From assembly GCA_965153355.1 (NCBI GenBank), contig OZ231126.1, positions 44,950,001-45,014,000 of the forward strand: a stretch of DNA of 64,000 bases, in the 5' to 3' direction. A program made the position numbers and the translations under genes. The notes under the pieces were generated by a model. That model was not told the origin of the DNA. It searched no databases and saw only the letters and a list, made by a program, of their open reading frames with translations. The stretch's first letter is position 1. Every line of letters starts with the position of its first letter. This stretch comes from Flaccisagitta enflata. Lineage: Eukaryota; Chaetognatha; Sagittoidea; Aphragmophora. Of this stretch, positions 50,784 through 62,343 are shown in pieces.

Positions 50784-51202
50784 CTTTGATGGATAGCGTT
50801 AACTGCTGCCTCCATTGAACAGATGCAGTTCATTTAAGGTAAAAAGTAAAAGCTAGCGTCATAAAAGTCAGGGTCAATAAGCGTAACATGTTTACTTTTA
50901 CTTATTGTTACATATATAGCCAAAAATTGGGATTAATGAAAAATCTCAATTTTTGCAAAATGCGAAAAAATAAAAAAAGATTAAAAAATTCATAACTCCT
51001 AAACTAATCATCGTAGAGACTTCTGGTTGGCGCCATTTGAAAGAGAAAAATCAGCTCTTTCTTAGCTGTGAATATCAAAAAATGTATCATCCCAGCCCCA
51101 AAACTGCACAACTTGCTAAAATTGCCCCAAACCGAAAATGGAAAACTTTATTTCTCCCATACGTTTCAAAAAGTCGAATTACGTAATTCGACTTTTTTCC
51201 AA
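50214..51202 (-). mobile_element. F3 Helentron-like element
   Basis: Near-identical to 47355-48330 outside the microsatellite, with the same ends (ACCAATAAAGG and TTTTTTCCAA) and the 24-bp palindrome at 51171-51194. The flanks are unrelated to those of the other copies, so it is an independent insertion. A diverged F3 3' fragment follows at about 51258-51300 (ACCAGTAAAGATCGCCGACC). Confidence 0.8.
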
Positions 51203-51381
51203 TGATACTTAAAAGTTCCCACTACTTAGCGTGAGTTGCGGATCTTTTTGTGAACCTGCTTATACCAGTAAAGATCGCCGACCAAAAAAAGAATCGTAAG
51301 ATTATTTTTGGTATTTTTCAGTTCTTTCTCTGTCCTCAATACAGTTTTTTTTCTCTCCCTCATTTTGCTTCATGCACTTTT

Positions 51382-51733
<352 letters not shown>

Positions 51734-51781
51734 GATGGAGCACCAAAGAGTTGTAAAAAGTATTTTTTAGGTCGCATGTTA

Positions 51782-52338
51782 CAGTAGATGTCGTCTAGAC
51801 TTGGAAATACGGGGGAATTCATTACAGGAAGACAAATAAAGTTAAGAGAATGATATTTAGAATATAAACTAATAAAAAGATATTTATTGCCCATATGTTA
51901 GTTGCCATGGAAACACATTTTCATTACACGCTAAATTATCAATGTTTTACTTTTTGGAACATTGCTTAAAATAAATTTGCTACAACTTTCCCACAGTATG
52001 TTCTGTAAGAATATCGCTAGTTTAGCGGTTGCTAAGGAGCATCACAGGGCTGTCACACATAGTTACACTCCCTAGCAACGGCTAAACGAGCAATATTCTT
52101 ACAGAACATATTGTGGGAAAGTTGTAGCAAATTTTATTTCAATCAATGTTCCCTCAAAAAAATTCTCAAAATATTGATACTTTAGCGTGAATACATAAAA
52201 ATGTGTTTCCATAGCAACCAACACCCATGGGCAATAAAGCATCCTTTTATTAGTCTATTTTCCAAATATCAGCCTCTTAAGTAAATTTGTCTTCCTGTAT
52301 TTCCCCCCCGTATTTCCAAGTCTGGATGACATCTACTG
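51782..52338. mobile_element. Palindromic MITE, CAGTAGATGTC termini (557 bp)
   Basis: Ends CAGTAGATGTCGTCTAGACT and its near-inverse, flanked by TA (51780-51781 and 52339-52340). Almost the whole element folds back on itself (for example ctacaactttcccacagta against tattgtgggaaagttgtag). The same termini bound the 12.2-kb segment 23051-35215. Tc1/mariner-like by TA site and CAGT start. Confidence 0.75.
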
Positions 52339-52340
52339 TA

Positions 52341-52934
52341 ACCATAAGTGCAATAAAAATGGCCGATTTTTCAACAGCTTTGAGCACAGGTTTTGGGCAA
52401 AAGATTCTTGGGACCATCCTGAAATTCATGTATTGTAGAAAAATATCAAAATTATCTTTCATTTGAGTCCATGCAGCAAATTTTTTTCTCAATTCTTTTA
52501 GAAAATATGACAGATTAAGGGCCAACAACTAAATTGCCATCTCATGAAAAAAGGGCCGAATTTGTCACTCGGATTTTCTGAAATGTTTTAGACGAGTAAA
52601 AATGATAGAAGATCTTTATCGATTTCAAGGAAATTTTAGGGGCTAATTGACCTGTATTTGCCCCAATATCAATTCAATTTTCATCAACATCGGGCAACAT
52701 CTTCTGTGATTTTTTATGGAACTTTGTTAAGATACCATGGGCAGTTTCAAAATTAAGCGGCTTTGCTAATCTTACTCTCATTTGCATGTTCATTGAGTTA
52801 GTGGTCCCACAAAAGTTTCAAATGAAAGATCTTTTGAAGGGCTTTCAAGGTGTCATGAATTTTGCTATGTTCAGATGAACTTTTGATCCTTTACAGACCA
52901 TTCAAAAATCGGCCATTTTTATTGCACTTATGGT
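52341..52934. mobile_element. TIR element, ACCATAAGTGC termini (594 bp)
   Basis: A 31-bp perfect inverted repeat starting ACCATAAGTGCAATAAAAAT, flanked by TA (52339-52340 and 52935-52936). It shares its left TA with the right TA of the preceding MITE. No coding frame. Confidence 0.7.
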
Positions 52935-53000
52935 TACACGACTTTATACCCCACTTTGTCTGTCCGTCGGTTGGTCAGTCAGTTTGTCGGTCATAAAAGT

Positions 53001-53314
53001 TAGTCAATGTCTGTTGAACTCATTTTTGTTGTTATACATAGGCCCTAAAACTGAGATCGATGAAAAATATCGATCTTTGGGGAAAATGCGGAAAATGTGA
53101 AAAATAAAAAAAGATTAAAAAATCATTGGCTCGGCTAGCGCCTGAAGTATTAGTCCGACAGTGCCCTGAGCACTTTTTTCCAGAAGGTGTACAAAAGTGC
53201 CCTCTTTCACCCTGAATCAATTTCAACCCCAGCCCCGGGCGAGCCCAGTCGCGCCTCAATTTCCTTATATTGGCTCAAGCGAAAAAGGGAAACATTGATT
53301 CCTAACCCAGAACT
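53001..53314. other. Non-coding, no gene seen
   Basis: Contains a fragment similar to F3 interior (gttatacataggccctaaaa..., aaaaaataaaaaaagattaaaaa). Nothing coding. Confidence 0.4.
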
Positions 53315-53520
53315 AACAAAACCGGATACACGGCTACCCCAGTCGCGTGCGGGTGGGCAGGGGCCGTAATTGTGGTCACCAGATCATTTGGGCAGGAGCA
53401 GTGAAGCCAAAAATCCCAGAAACCCAAAAAAAGTAAAGTGTGACGGACGGACGGACCGACGGACCGACGGACGGACCGACAAAGCGGGGTGTAGAGTCGC
53501 GTAGCACGCGACTTAAAAAA
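53315..53520 (-). mobile_element. F1 element, GTCGCGTGC subtype
   Basis: On the minus strand: TTTTTTAAGTCGCGTGCTAC, hairpin GTCGCGTGCTACGCGAC, CTCTACACCCCGCTTTGTCG, a GTCCGTCGG tract, CTGCTCCTGCCCAAATGATC, GCACGCGACT, then GGTAGCCGTGTATCCGGTTT. Confidence 0.7.
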
Positions 53521-53767
53521 TCGAGTCCCAATCATAATGACAAGGCGTTTTGGATTTCTAGCTTCACTCTTTAATGTAAGAATTACGAAATCACACCGAA
53601 AAGGCACTTCATGTTTGACTGCGCGATAAATGACACGAATCAGTAATCTTTCAACTTTAACGACCGAAAGATAAACATTCCTTTCTTCGGAAAAGTTTCA
53701 GACAGGACTTTGCATCTCTGTTCATCACGCCTTCGAAGTCATCCGAAATTCGGTCTGTTTAGATAGT

Positions 53768-53768
53768 G

Positions 53769-53865
<97 letters not shown>

Positions 53866-53895
53866 AAACAAAACAACAACAAACAACAACAACAA

Positions 53896-53942
<47 letters not shown>

Positions 53943-54045
53943 ATAAAAACAATAAATAAATAAATAACAACAAAAATAACAATAACAACAACAACAACAA
54001 TAACAATAACAACAACAATAACAAATAACAACAACAACAATAACA

Positions 54046-54077
<32 letters not shown>

Positions 54078-54127
54078 ACCAACAACGACGACAACAACAA
54101 CGACTCTCTCTCTCTCTCTCTCTCTCT
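53768..54127. repeat. (CAA)n, (GAC)n and (CT)n tract
   Basis: CAA repeats with AAT interruptions at 53768-54046, GAC at 54047-54076, CT at about 54104-54127. Confidence 0.95.
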
Positions 54128-54285
54128 CGAATAGGGGTGGCCGAATTTGCATTACGTTTAGTATTGCTACAGTTGATGATTGATGAATCTATCAAAAATT
54201 CAGGTCTACGTTTACAAGAGTACCTTAATTAAATTTTCATCTATCCTGGCTATTTCTGCGCAATGAATTTATAAACTTATAGTTA

Positions 54286-54825
54286 TAAGTACGGTTGAGT
54301 TTAACGGTAGGTTTGAGTTTAGGGGTAGGGTTGAGTTTAGGGGTAGGGTTGAGTTTATTGGTAGGGTTGTTTAGGGGTAGGGTTGAGTGTAGGGGTAGAG
54401 TTGAGTTTAGGGCAGGCTGAGTTTAGGGGTAGGGCTGAGTTTAGGGGTAGGGGAGTTTAGGGTAGGGGTGAGTTTAGGGTAGGGATGAGGTAGGGGTAGG
54501 TAGAGTGCAGGGGTAGGGTGAGTTAGGGTGTATGTGTATAGTAGGTAGAGGTGAGTAGAGTGTAGGGGTGAGTGTAGGGGTAGGGGTGAGTTTAGGGGTA
54601 GGGGTGAGTTTAGGGGTAGGGTGAGAGGGTAGGGGTGAGTTTAGGGCTAGGGTGAGCTGGTAGGGTGAGTTTAGGGGTAGGTGAGTTTAGGGGTAGGGTG
54701 AGGTAGGGGTAGGTGAGTGAGGGGTAGGGTGAGTTTAGGGGTAGGGTGAGCTTGTAGGGTGAGTTTAGTGAGGTGAGTTAGGGGTAGGGTGAGTTTAGGG
54801 GTAGGATGAGTTTAGGTTGTGTCAA
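54286..54825. repeat. TTTAGGGGTAGGG minisatellite
   Basis: About 540 bp of degenerate 12-18-bp units such as GAGTTTAGGGGTAGGGTT. Strongly G-rich on the + strand with telomere-like TTAGGG cores. It decays toward both ends and abuts an F2 element. Confidence 0.9.
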
Positions 54826-54835
54826 ATACAAAAGT

Positions 54836-55427
54836 CGCAAAAGCGTTAGATGGTCAGCGGTACCCGTGCCCTGCCCTCGTAGGTTGTGCTTCAAGTTGAT
54901 GGGGAAGCAGGGCAGCGGCCCGGAAGGGGTCGATGACCTATGCTTTCACATATATGAGGAATTTTCTCCTTCTCCTTCTCCTCCTCCGTCCGCCCCGCCC
55001 TCCAGTTTCAACTTCTTGTCCCGAGACCCAAATCCCAGTCCCGTGGCCCAAATCCTATCCAAAAGGCCCAAATCCTGGACTCAAGGCCCAAATCCTATCC
55101 TGGAGGCCCAAATCCCAGCCTTGAGGCTGGGAGATGAACCTTGAGGCTTAGATTTAGGCCTCACGTCTGGGGTTTGAGCCTAAAGGATGAGATTTGGGTC
55201 TCAAGGCTGGGATTTGGGCCTCCAGACTAGAATTTGGGCTTTAAGGCTAGGATTTGAGCCTTTCGGATAGGATTTGGGCCACAGGACTGAGATTTGGGTC
55301 TCGGGACAAGAATTTGGGTCTCGAAACTGGAGGGCGGGTACAGACGTAGGAGGAGAAGGAGAAGGAGAAAATTCCCCACATGTGTGAAAGCATAGGTCAT
55401 CGACTCCTTTGGGGCAGCTGCCCAAAA
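54836..55427 (-). mobile_element. F2 Helentron-like element
   Basis: On the minus strand it begins TTTTTGGGCAGCTGCCCCAA, AGGAGTCGATGACCTATG. The matching inverse, CATAGGTCATCGACCCC...GCCGCTGCCCTGCTT, is near the 3' end, followed by GGGCAGGGCACGGGTACCGC, TGACCATCTAACGC. The interior has AGGCCCAAATCCYRGCCT-type repeats inverted about a centre near 55145. Confidence 0.7.
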
Positions 55428-55974
55428 ACTAACCATAAAATAAGTGAGGTCCTCTTGTAAACCTTTGCCAAAATTCATAGTATGTTGAACACATGTTGTA
55501 GCCAAAGTTTTAGGCCGATTTTGATCATGACCGAGTCAGACCGACAATCCCCCTTAATCTTAAATAGAATATGCCTCAAGTTTAACACAAGCTTAACTAG
55601 TTTTTTTTCATCATTTCGAGTACAGGCCTTCCTAATACTGAAAATGGGGTGGACTGGTAAGGTCAAAGAGGTTTTAAAGGTTGTCCCCTTTAGGCTTTAG
55701 GCCGCAGTAGAAAAAAGAACTGGTCGCGGGCACCGCAGCCTATCTACTTCTCAAAGACGTACAGAGGCCGCACTACGGTATCGAACTCCCGAGGAGGACG
55801 TGACGTTTGTTGAGTCGGTTGAAGGTTTTTTTATTCATCCAGGCTCTGCGATTGGTTGAAACCTTTTTTGAACGAAAAGAAAAAGAAAAAAAGAATGCGT
55901 CGATCACCAGGCATCCTCGTGATCACATAACACTCCTGATGACTCTCTGAATGAATGCAACAGTGGACTTTTTT
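55428..55974. other. Non-coding, no gene seen
   Basis: No recognised element or reading frame. Confidence 0.4.
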
Positions 55975-56722
55975 GTCGCCTTTTTTCTCAATCTCCCGTC
56001 ACAAGATCGACGGATGTGCAAGAATATTTAACCGTAATCGCATTTTTCCTTCGTTGAACCGCGTGTAAACTGCCAATACAATCAGGTATGCTTGGAGATG
56101 GAGTTACTACTTGTATTACGCAATAGCGCATCTCAGCAGATTTCTATATCCTTTGTTCAATGCAACAATGGCCTTCATGTTTCCTTTTTAAGTGCGACGA
56201 AGCACCTCTATAACTGGCTGTGTCCATTGGTCGGTTGGTCGGTTGGTCGATCGGGTAACGCATTCGTTCGACGATCCACACGTCGGACCTTATTAGCCTA
56301 CTTAGCCTTGTTTGTCTTAATCTCCAGTCACAAGATCAACGGATGTGTAGGATTGTGTCACCGTAATCACCTTTACCTACGTTGAACCGCGTGCAAACTG
56401 CCAATACGACCACAATCAGGTATACTTGGAGATGGTGTTACCACATGCATTGCGCAATAGTGCTTCTCATCAGATTTCTATATTTACAGGGTAATGATTT
56501 GTTTAATACAACCGTGTACCTTTTTTCTTCCGTTTTTCTCAATCTCCAGCCCCAAGGTCGTCGGATATAAAGGAATGTTAAACCGTAATCACATCTTTTC
56601 TTAGTCAAACTGCGTGTAAACTGCCAATACGACCACAATCAGGTATGCTTAGAGATTGAGTTACCACTTGTATTGTATTGCACAACAGTGCGTCTCATCA
56701 GATTTCCATATCATAGAGTAAT
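55975..56722. repeat. Three ~200-bp tandem repeats upstream of the HEPN gene
   Basis: Units at about 55980-56183, 56313-56519 and 56520-56722 share tttctcaatctcc, ttaaccgtaatc, gtgtaaactgccaatac, aatcaggtatgcttgg and catcagatttc. An F1 element (56184-56312) is inserted between units 1 and 2. The array ends where the F3-like element begins. Confidence 0.8.
56184..56312 (+). mobile_element. F1 element, GGTGCGAC subtype
   Basis: TTTTTAAGTGCGACGAAGCA, CCTCTATAACTGGCTGTGTC, a GGTCGGTTGGTCGG tract, GTCGGACCTTATTAGCCTAC, TTAGCCTTGTT. Close relative of 26526-26661. Confidence 0.7.
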
Positions 56723-57556
56723 CGGGAAAAATGTCGAAGTTAGTCTTCGACTTTTTGATATATTTGAGAGAAACAGGGTTTTCATTTTCTTATTCGAAAA
56801 TCTGAGAACTCATTCGACCTAATGAGCCCTCCAATGAAATTGATAGGGTAAGTGAATTTAATAATTCTCTTTCATTTGGCGCCAGGCAGAATGCTCTACA
56901 ACAAATATTTTTCGTGTTACAATTTTTTAAAGATTTATTTACAAAAAAATTCAGATAGAATTTTTTTCAATTTTTTTATGATTTTAAGAAGGATCAACAA
57001 AGAAGTGTATTTATGTTTGTTTGAGCATGCAAATATGAGAAGACATGTTTATGAGCATAGCTGCTTATCTGTGAGGGTGTTTTTGAGGATTCTACCTCAT
57101 TTAGCTCAGTTTTTTTTTAATTTTAAATGTGATAAAGGAAAAAAATATTTTGATTCATGTTTAAGCCAAAAGATACAAAAAAGCATATCAGTGAGCATAA
57201 CTGCTCATCTGTGAGGGTGTTTTTAAGCATTCATGCTCACTTAGCTCATTCAGCTCAGTCTTTTTTCTGATATCTAATGGGATAAATAAATGTTTTGATG
57301 TGAGCATGTAAATATAAAAAAATATATCAGTGAGCATAGCAGGTTTTCTGGTGGAGTGATTTTGAATATTTTAGCTCATCTAGCTCATTTGGCTCATTCC
57401 CATTTTCTCTGATTTTCAGTGCAATCTATACATACAATTGCTCTTGATTTGATCTAATGGAAAAAAAGATTTACAGTGACTAAAAATAAAAGCTTGGTGA
57501 AAATTGACCAATGCTTACGACTTTTTTCCTCACGGCGATAGCCGCCATTACTGTTC
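56723..57556 (+). mobile_element. Diverged F3-like element with minisatellite centre
   Basis: The 5' end GGGAAAAATGTCGAAGTTAG, TCTTCGACTTTTT is the F3 palindromic 5' end with changed core. The 3' end CGACTTTTTTCCTCACGGCG, ATAGCCGCCATTACTG is the F3 3' subterminal repeat plus hairpin CGGCGATAGCCG. The centre holds three units of about 130 bp (57045-57430) with GTGAGCATAACTGCTCATCT and TTAGCTCATTTAGCTC motifs in place of a microsatellite. Confidence 0.65.
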
Positions 57557-57947
57557 ACGGTAAAAGTTGAGTCGTTAAGCTTGAGGCATAATGAATGAAG
57601 AAGAAGATTTAAGTACATATCGAAAATTTTCGGATGCCAATTTTCACCATATTTGCGTTCATATACATTCCAATAGGGTAATGACTTTAATGTTTATATT
57701 CACGCAGTGAGTGTAAAACAGGATATGCAAACGTACAATTAGTAAAAGAATTACCGACCTGGTATAACCGAATAACGATATTCCGCCTATTCTGCCTACA
57801 ATACAAAAAGTTATCATAATGAAAATTGAATGAAGGAATCTAATAAACGATCTTTATCGATGCTTCAGGGTCAAAACGAGACAAACCGGTAAAGATGTGG
57901 TGATATTCTACCGGCCTAACACTGCGTGAATAATCGTGACTCCTACC
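57557..57947. promoter_or_regulatory. Presumed 5' region of the HEPN/SAMD9-like gene
   Basis: The AT-rich stretch between the F3-like element and the start codon. No TATA box or obvious ISRE/NF-kB-type site could be recognised with confidence. In-frame TGA at 57927-57929 lies just upstream of the start. Confidence 0.3.
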
Positions 57948-58632
57948 ATGACTCCCAAAACAAACTTCCTCCGCTTGATCACATTGTTGTACGATCATGG
58001 AACAAACGCCCTCCGCGGCTTGTTCAACAGGTGTGTTGGTGATCAACCACTTACAGACTGGCTTCAAAAGAGGAAACGAAGGATGGAAAGTCATAAGAAT
58101 GTACGATCAAATCAGAATCAGTTCAAACCACTTTTTCGGAGTCAGTTTAACTTGTTATATCCAGGAGACAGGAGTGAGGCGTCTGCTGATAAATTCGATA
58201 TAACATTGTTGTCTTACTTACTTAAAGAGCATTGCCAAGAATTCATTTCCCCTGATGAATTAGAGAGTGTAAACGCTATCAGAGCATTTCGAAACTCGGA
58301 TCAAATTGCACATTGCGGTGGAAAAGTAACAAATGAAGTGTTTGATGATCTGTGGACACAGATTACAAGAGTAATTGGTCGTCTCTCACCTGATGTAAAA
58401 TTTGATGAGTTAAAGACGGCACCCCTCGACGAAGAAGAGGCTAAGAAGTGGGATAGCAAATTGAAAGATCAGATTGCCAGGGAACAACTGATGAATATGC
58501 AGCTGACTGAGTCTATTGAAGAAGTACTGGCTCGGATTGATGAGCTCTCCAACAAGCCAGCAGTGGTGAACGTCGTGCAACACAATTTCATTCAGGAGAA
58601 TGTTACCATTGAACACGGTGGAAACTGTCAAG
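57948..58632 (+). CDS. SAMD9-like immune protein, exon 1: DZIP3-type HEPN domain
   Basis: First coding exon of a two-exon gene. ATG at 57948 is chosen because it is the first Met after an in-frame stop (57927) and has A at -3. The family-typical HEPN start follows at once (NFLRLITLLYDHGTNALRGL, matching the FxRxxxLLxDxGTxxLRxxF pattern of DZIP3/hRUL138-like HEPN domains). Residues 40-110 carry LxxW/LYPGD-type motifs. R115-N-S-D-Q-I-A-H122 is the R-x6-H catalytic/core motif of HEPN domains, expected in a metal-independent RNase or RNA-binding fold. A charged helical tail (about 150-228) links to the next exon. The donor caag|gtaag at 58632/58633 leaves one base (phase 1). The domain call is by family knowledge; RNase activity is inferred. 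Confidence 0.75.
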
Positions 58633-59026
58633 GTAAGATTTAGTCGACTTCGGCTAATAAACCTAAATTTCTCGAAAGAGGATACGTGATAGATAAATAC
58701 ATGCAATTTTTAGTCGCGTGCTACGCGACTCTACTCCCTGCTTTGTCGGTCCGTCTGTCGGTCCGTCGATCCGTCCGTCACACTTTACTTTTTTGGACTT
58801 TTGCGATCTTTGGCCTCACTGCTCCTGCCCAAAGTGACCTCAAAAAAAGCCCCTGCCCACCAGCACGCGACTGGGGTAGCCATGTATCTGGCCTTGTTGT
58901 TTCAAGCTGTATCGACTACTGAAATCTGATAGAAAAAGACTAAATGATTGTAGCCGTGCAGTAATATAAGAAAAGAAACTTTTTAAGGATTAAAACAACA
59001 TCCGTCATTTCTTTCCATTCCACCAG
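58633..59026 (+). other. Intron of the HEPN/SAMD9-like gene
   Basis: GT at 58633 within AAG|GTAAGA. AG at 59025-59026 after a pyrimidine-rich tract (ccgtcatttctttccattcc). The 394-bp intron joins exons in frame: g + at makes GAT, then TGT ACT CTA. It carries an F1 element that makes up about half of its length. Confidence 0.85.
58707..58898 (+). mobile_element. F1 element inside the HEPN/SAMD9-like intron
   Basis: TTTTTAGTCGCGTGCTACGC (hairpin AGTCGCGTGCTACGCGACT), a GTCGGTCCGTC tract, CACTTTACTTTTTTGG, CCTCACTGCTCCTGCCC, GCACGCGACT, the hairpin GCCATGTATCTGGC and CTTGTT. Relative to GCCGTGTATCCGGC elsewhere, the hairpin shows a compensatory G:C to A:T change. Confidence 0.8.
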
Positions 59027-62000
59027 ATTGTACTCTATCACTCGTGCAGCCCATCAGCCAAGACTGCATTGAGGATCAGGACACCACTGTCTATCAGTTT
59101 GGAGATGGCCATCTTACAACAGATGAAATAGATGATATCCTCAAAACATCTGTCCCCAACAAATCTGTTGCAATTCACGGTAATATGCCAAAAGAATCGT
59201 TACTATTCTCTGAGATACTTAGTATGTGGAATACCCCAGACAGAGAAAAGGCTTACATCCTTATTGGGATACGCTCAATCCCCGAAGATCGTTGGGAAGT
59301 TTCCGGCTTAGGAGAAGACACATTGCCTACATTATCATTCTTCAATGAAGAGTTTGTACAGAATATACCACGGTATAGATATTTCGAGTGTGATTACAAA
59401 GATGAATATTCCAATATCTATAAAGTTGGCGTGTATGAAATCGATATCAACAAAGATTGCAGGATGTCGCCTTCAAGCATCATAAAGAATATAGAGTTCG
59501 ATGATGGCGTTGTTTTAGAACCAGGTGGTCTATGGGTGAGAATTGGTGATACATCCAAAAGGTGCAACATGCATGATACTACATACCACGCAATCCTGGA
59601 ATGGTTCAATCATAATGAATCAAATGAATTGTCTGAGGAGGACATCAATTTACACCCACACAACATTCGTCTCTCCGATGACATGAATAAATTCAGAACT
59701 CGAGGAAACTGTGGGCACTACATGCTCATTTGTGGGAGGGTGAATTCGGATGACTTGAGGTACTTTAAGTGCCTTTTAAAAGTCCCATGGCTTGTAGTGT
59801 TTGACTTTGACAGTCAAGAAAAAGGGTTATCTTCCATTCCAGAAATGGTGGGAACGAGGGAAGTCATACGTCTTCTTTGGTCTGAGGAGATAGAAAGATT
59901 GGACGAGACTTTCACAAACTGGATATTTTTGATGGGTCCGCACAATGAGAAATTTCCTGACCCAAAATTCCCCGAGTGGAAGAAGGCTGATAAAGTCCGT
60001 CAGTGGAAAAAGGCTGTTAATCCTGGCTTGAAGAAAATGTGTGACAAAATGAATGAATTCAGTCACAATGGTCGCGACACGGTTTTTAGAATTCTGTTAC
60101 TCTGGGACGAACACTCGAGTGATCTCAATGAGTACCTTGAAAAACTGATGAGTTTTTTTGAGGAAAACTTTGGCGAGCAAGAACACGTAAAACTAATCAC
60201 ATGCTCAAAAAACGAAATTCCACTTCCATCTAATCCTTGTATGAGTATTTATAGCCATAGAATATCTGTGACGGATGCCTTGGTGACTGTATGGAAAGAT
60301 ACTCTTGATCAATCACAAAGTGGTACTGGCTATTCCTTACCGACTAAACTGAAATCAAAAGGTGACAATCCCAATTTTTACCAGGAAGATATCCATGATA
60401 TCAAACAGACATTGGATGTATTGTTTCTCAACAACATTTATGCTCCTTTAGATAGCGCTGATGACGATGACTTTAGAGAGCTGAAATTGATTGAGATAGA
60501 ATTTTTGAAAGGTGCAAGTGTAGGGTGGCAATCATGGTATAAGGCAAATGGCATATTTGCCATTAAAAGAAGTGACTTTGATAAACTTCATGATTCCTTG
60601 ATTGAATTACTTGAGAGAGAGAAAGGGTCAATGATAATATCCCATAGTCCTGGCAGTGGCGGCACAACATTGGCAATGCAACTACTTTGGAAAATACGTC
60701 ATAAGTATCCCTGTGCCCAAGTGAAGACGGAGAAATTGGGCAAGTCTGATCTAGTTGATTTCGCAAATATCATCAACAAGAATGTTTCAAAGATTTACAG
60801 AATGACAAAATTGCCAACACTCCTCTTTCTAGACGATCCAGATAGAGCTCTTTCAGACGCCATGGATCGCATAATGAGACCATACCCTGCAATCATGCTC
60901 ACAACAAGACGTTGTATCAATACACAAAGCCGTGGTCTCTCAATAAAAAGCACTGATTTAACACGGTACGATTTAGGAAACAATCTTGACAGACATGAGT
61001 CATTCAGAATCGTAACCCAACTTTCCGCTATCAAACCAGACAAGAAAACTGAAATTGAGAAGTTGTCCGATCCCATGATGATCAAATATTCACTGGCTGC
61101 ATTCCACGATCAATACATGGGTTTACAGTCATTTGTTAGGAATGTGTATGAGGAATTATCTGAGGGTCAGAGGGCGATTTGCAAGTACCTGTCGTTTTTG
61201 GATGCATTTGCTCTTAGTGGTCGGCATAGAGAGATGGAACTTCAACGCTTTTCAGCGCTTATGGGAGAACCAGAGGGCACTTTGTTGAATGATGACAAAA
61301 TAAGAACATTGCTGGACTATTTGATGGTCAAGCCCTCAAAAAAACCTGAGGATAGTAAAATCAGAATGATGCACTTTCTAGTTTCAGAAGAAGTGCTCAA
61401 GATTTTGACCACCAGTGAGGTTGGTGAGGATTACCGCGAAACGGACAGTTTGCAAATGCTAGCTATTGATTTCATTGATTTTGTCGTTGGAGACAATGTA
61501 AGGGAAGTTGGTACAGAAGACAAACAGCTTCTTGAGAGCATTTTTGTTGGAAGAGAGACAGTGAAGAAAGGAGATTATACGTGCACGAACCAATACAGTA
61601 GACTTATAATGTCTTTGCAATCCGATGATCACAGGCAAAAGGTCTTTGAAAAGTTATGTGACAAGCAAAAACAAAATCCTCATTCCCACGCACACTTGGC
61701 GAGATTCTTCTATTTAACCAGAAAGGACTACGCAAAAGCTGAGGATACTTTTTGCGTGGCAAAGCGCCTTGTTGAGGAAAACATTGCTCAATTTGAAAGG
61801 GCAGCGTCATCTCATGAGGGCATGAAATCAAGAAGAAGGAACCCTCATTTTACCGCTGCAAGGACAGTCTACCACATGTATGCTGTGATGGATAAACGAC
61901 AAATAGAAGACATGTCTAAAGAATCGAAAGAAAACTTCATGATGCAAATTCTGAGATTTGTGAACCTCATGGACAGAAGTTGCAAACACTTCATGTTGAG

Positions 62001-62343
62001 TCGAGAAAAAACAACCTCAGAGCATGAGCATTATCTGCAAACTTACCTTCTTGATGCTAAAAATCGAATACAGTTTTGCCATGCCCTGTCAGCTCATGAA
62101 GTCTTCGATCTAGCAGAGATGCCGCTCAGACCATCTGAAGGGGACCCCCAATGGAAAACTGATGCAAAAAAAATCATTAACGATTCATTTGATGACATTG
62201 AAGACCTTAAAATAAAAGCAAGCCAATGCGTATGTGAAGCTGATAAATTGGCTGATAAGGATCTTTCAAATGTCAATTTGAAGTACAAAAAACTGTTTGA
62301 GAGACTTGATTTGGATGCCTTCACCGGAGATTCAGTCAAATAA
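59027..62343 (+). CDS. SAMD9-like immune protein, exon 2: AlbA_2/Schlafen-like, NTPase and helical regions
   Basis: This exon encodes residues 229-1333 of the spliced product. Residues about 245-415 look like an AlbA_2/Schlafen-like fold (YILIGI, then a PGGLWVRIGDTSKR strand-turn at 394-407). Residues about 445-640 (GHYMLICGRV, WLVVFDFDS, NWIFLMG) correspond to the SIR2-like/linker region of SAMD9. The NTPase has a Walker A-like SPGSGGTTLA at 769-778, with the SAMD9-type GSGGTT in place of GKT/S, and Walker B LLFLDD ending at D831-D832. A downstream helical region (about 1000-1333, HAHLARFFYLTRKDYAKAED) fits the TPR-like part. Human SAMD9/SAMD9L use this core to restrict viruses and shut down translation; human SAMD9 has been reported to cleave tRNA-Phe. 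Here HEPN replaces the N-terminal SAM. The frame ends at TAA 62341-62343, before the expected C-terminal OB domain. Confidence 0.75.

Larger units (their letters stand above)
51764..53000 (+). mobile_element. F1 5' end split by two TA-targeting MITEs
   Basis: TTTTTTAGGTCGCATGTTA at the left continues as CACGACTTTATACCCCACTT after 52936. Rejoined in thought, this is an F1 5' hairpin (GTCGCATGT-TA-CACGAC) followed by GTCTGTCCGTCGGTTGG. Two palindromic elements, each flanked by TA, sit in the hairpin loop. The F1 3' end is not recognised downstream. Confidence 0.65.
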
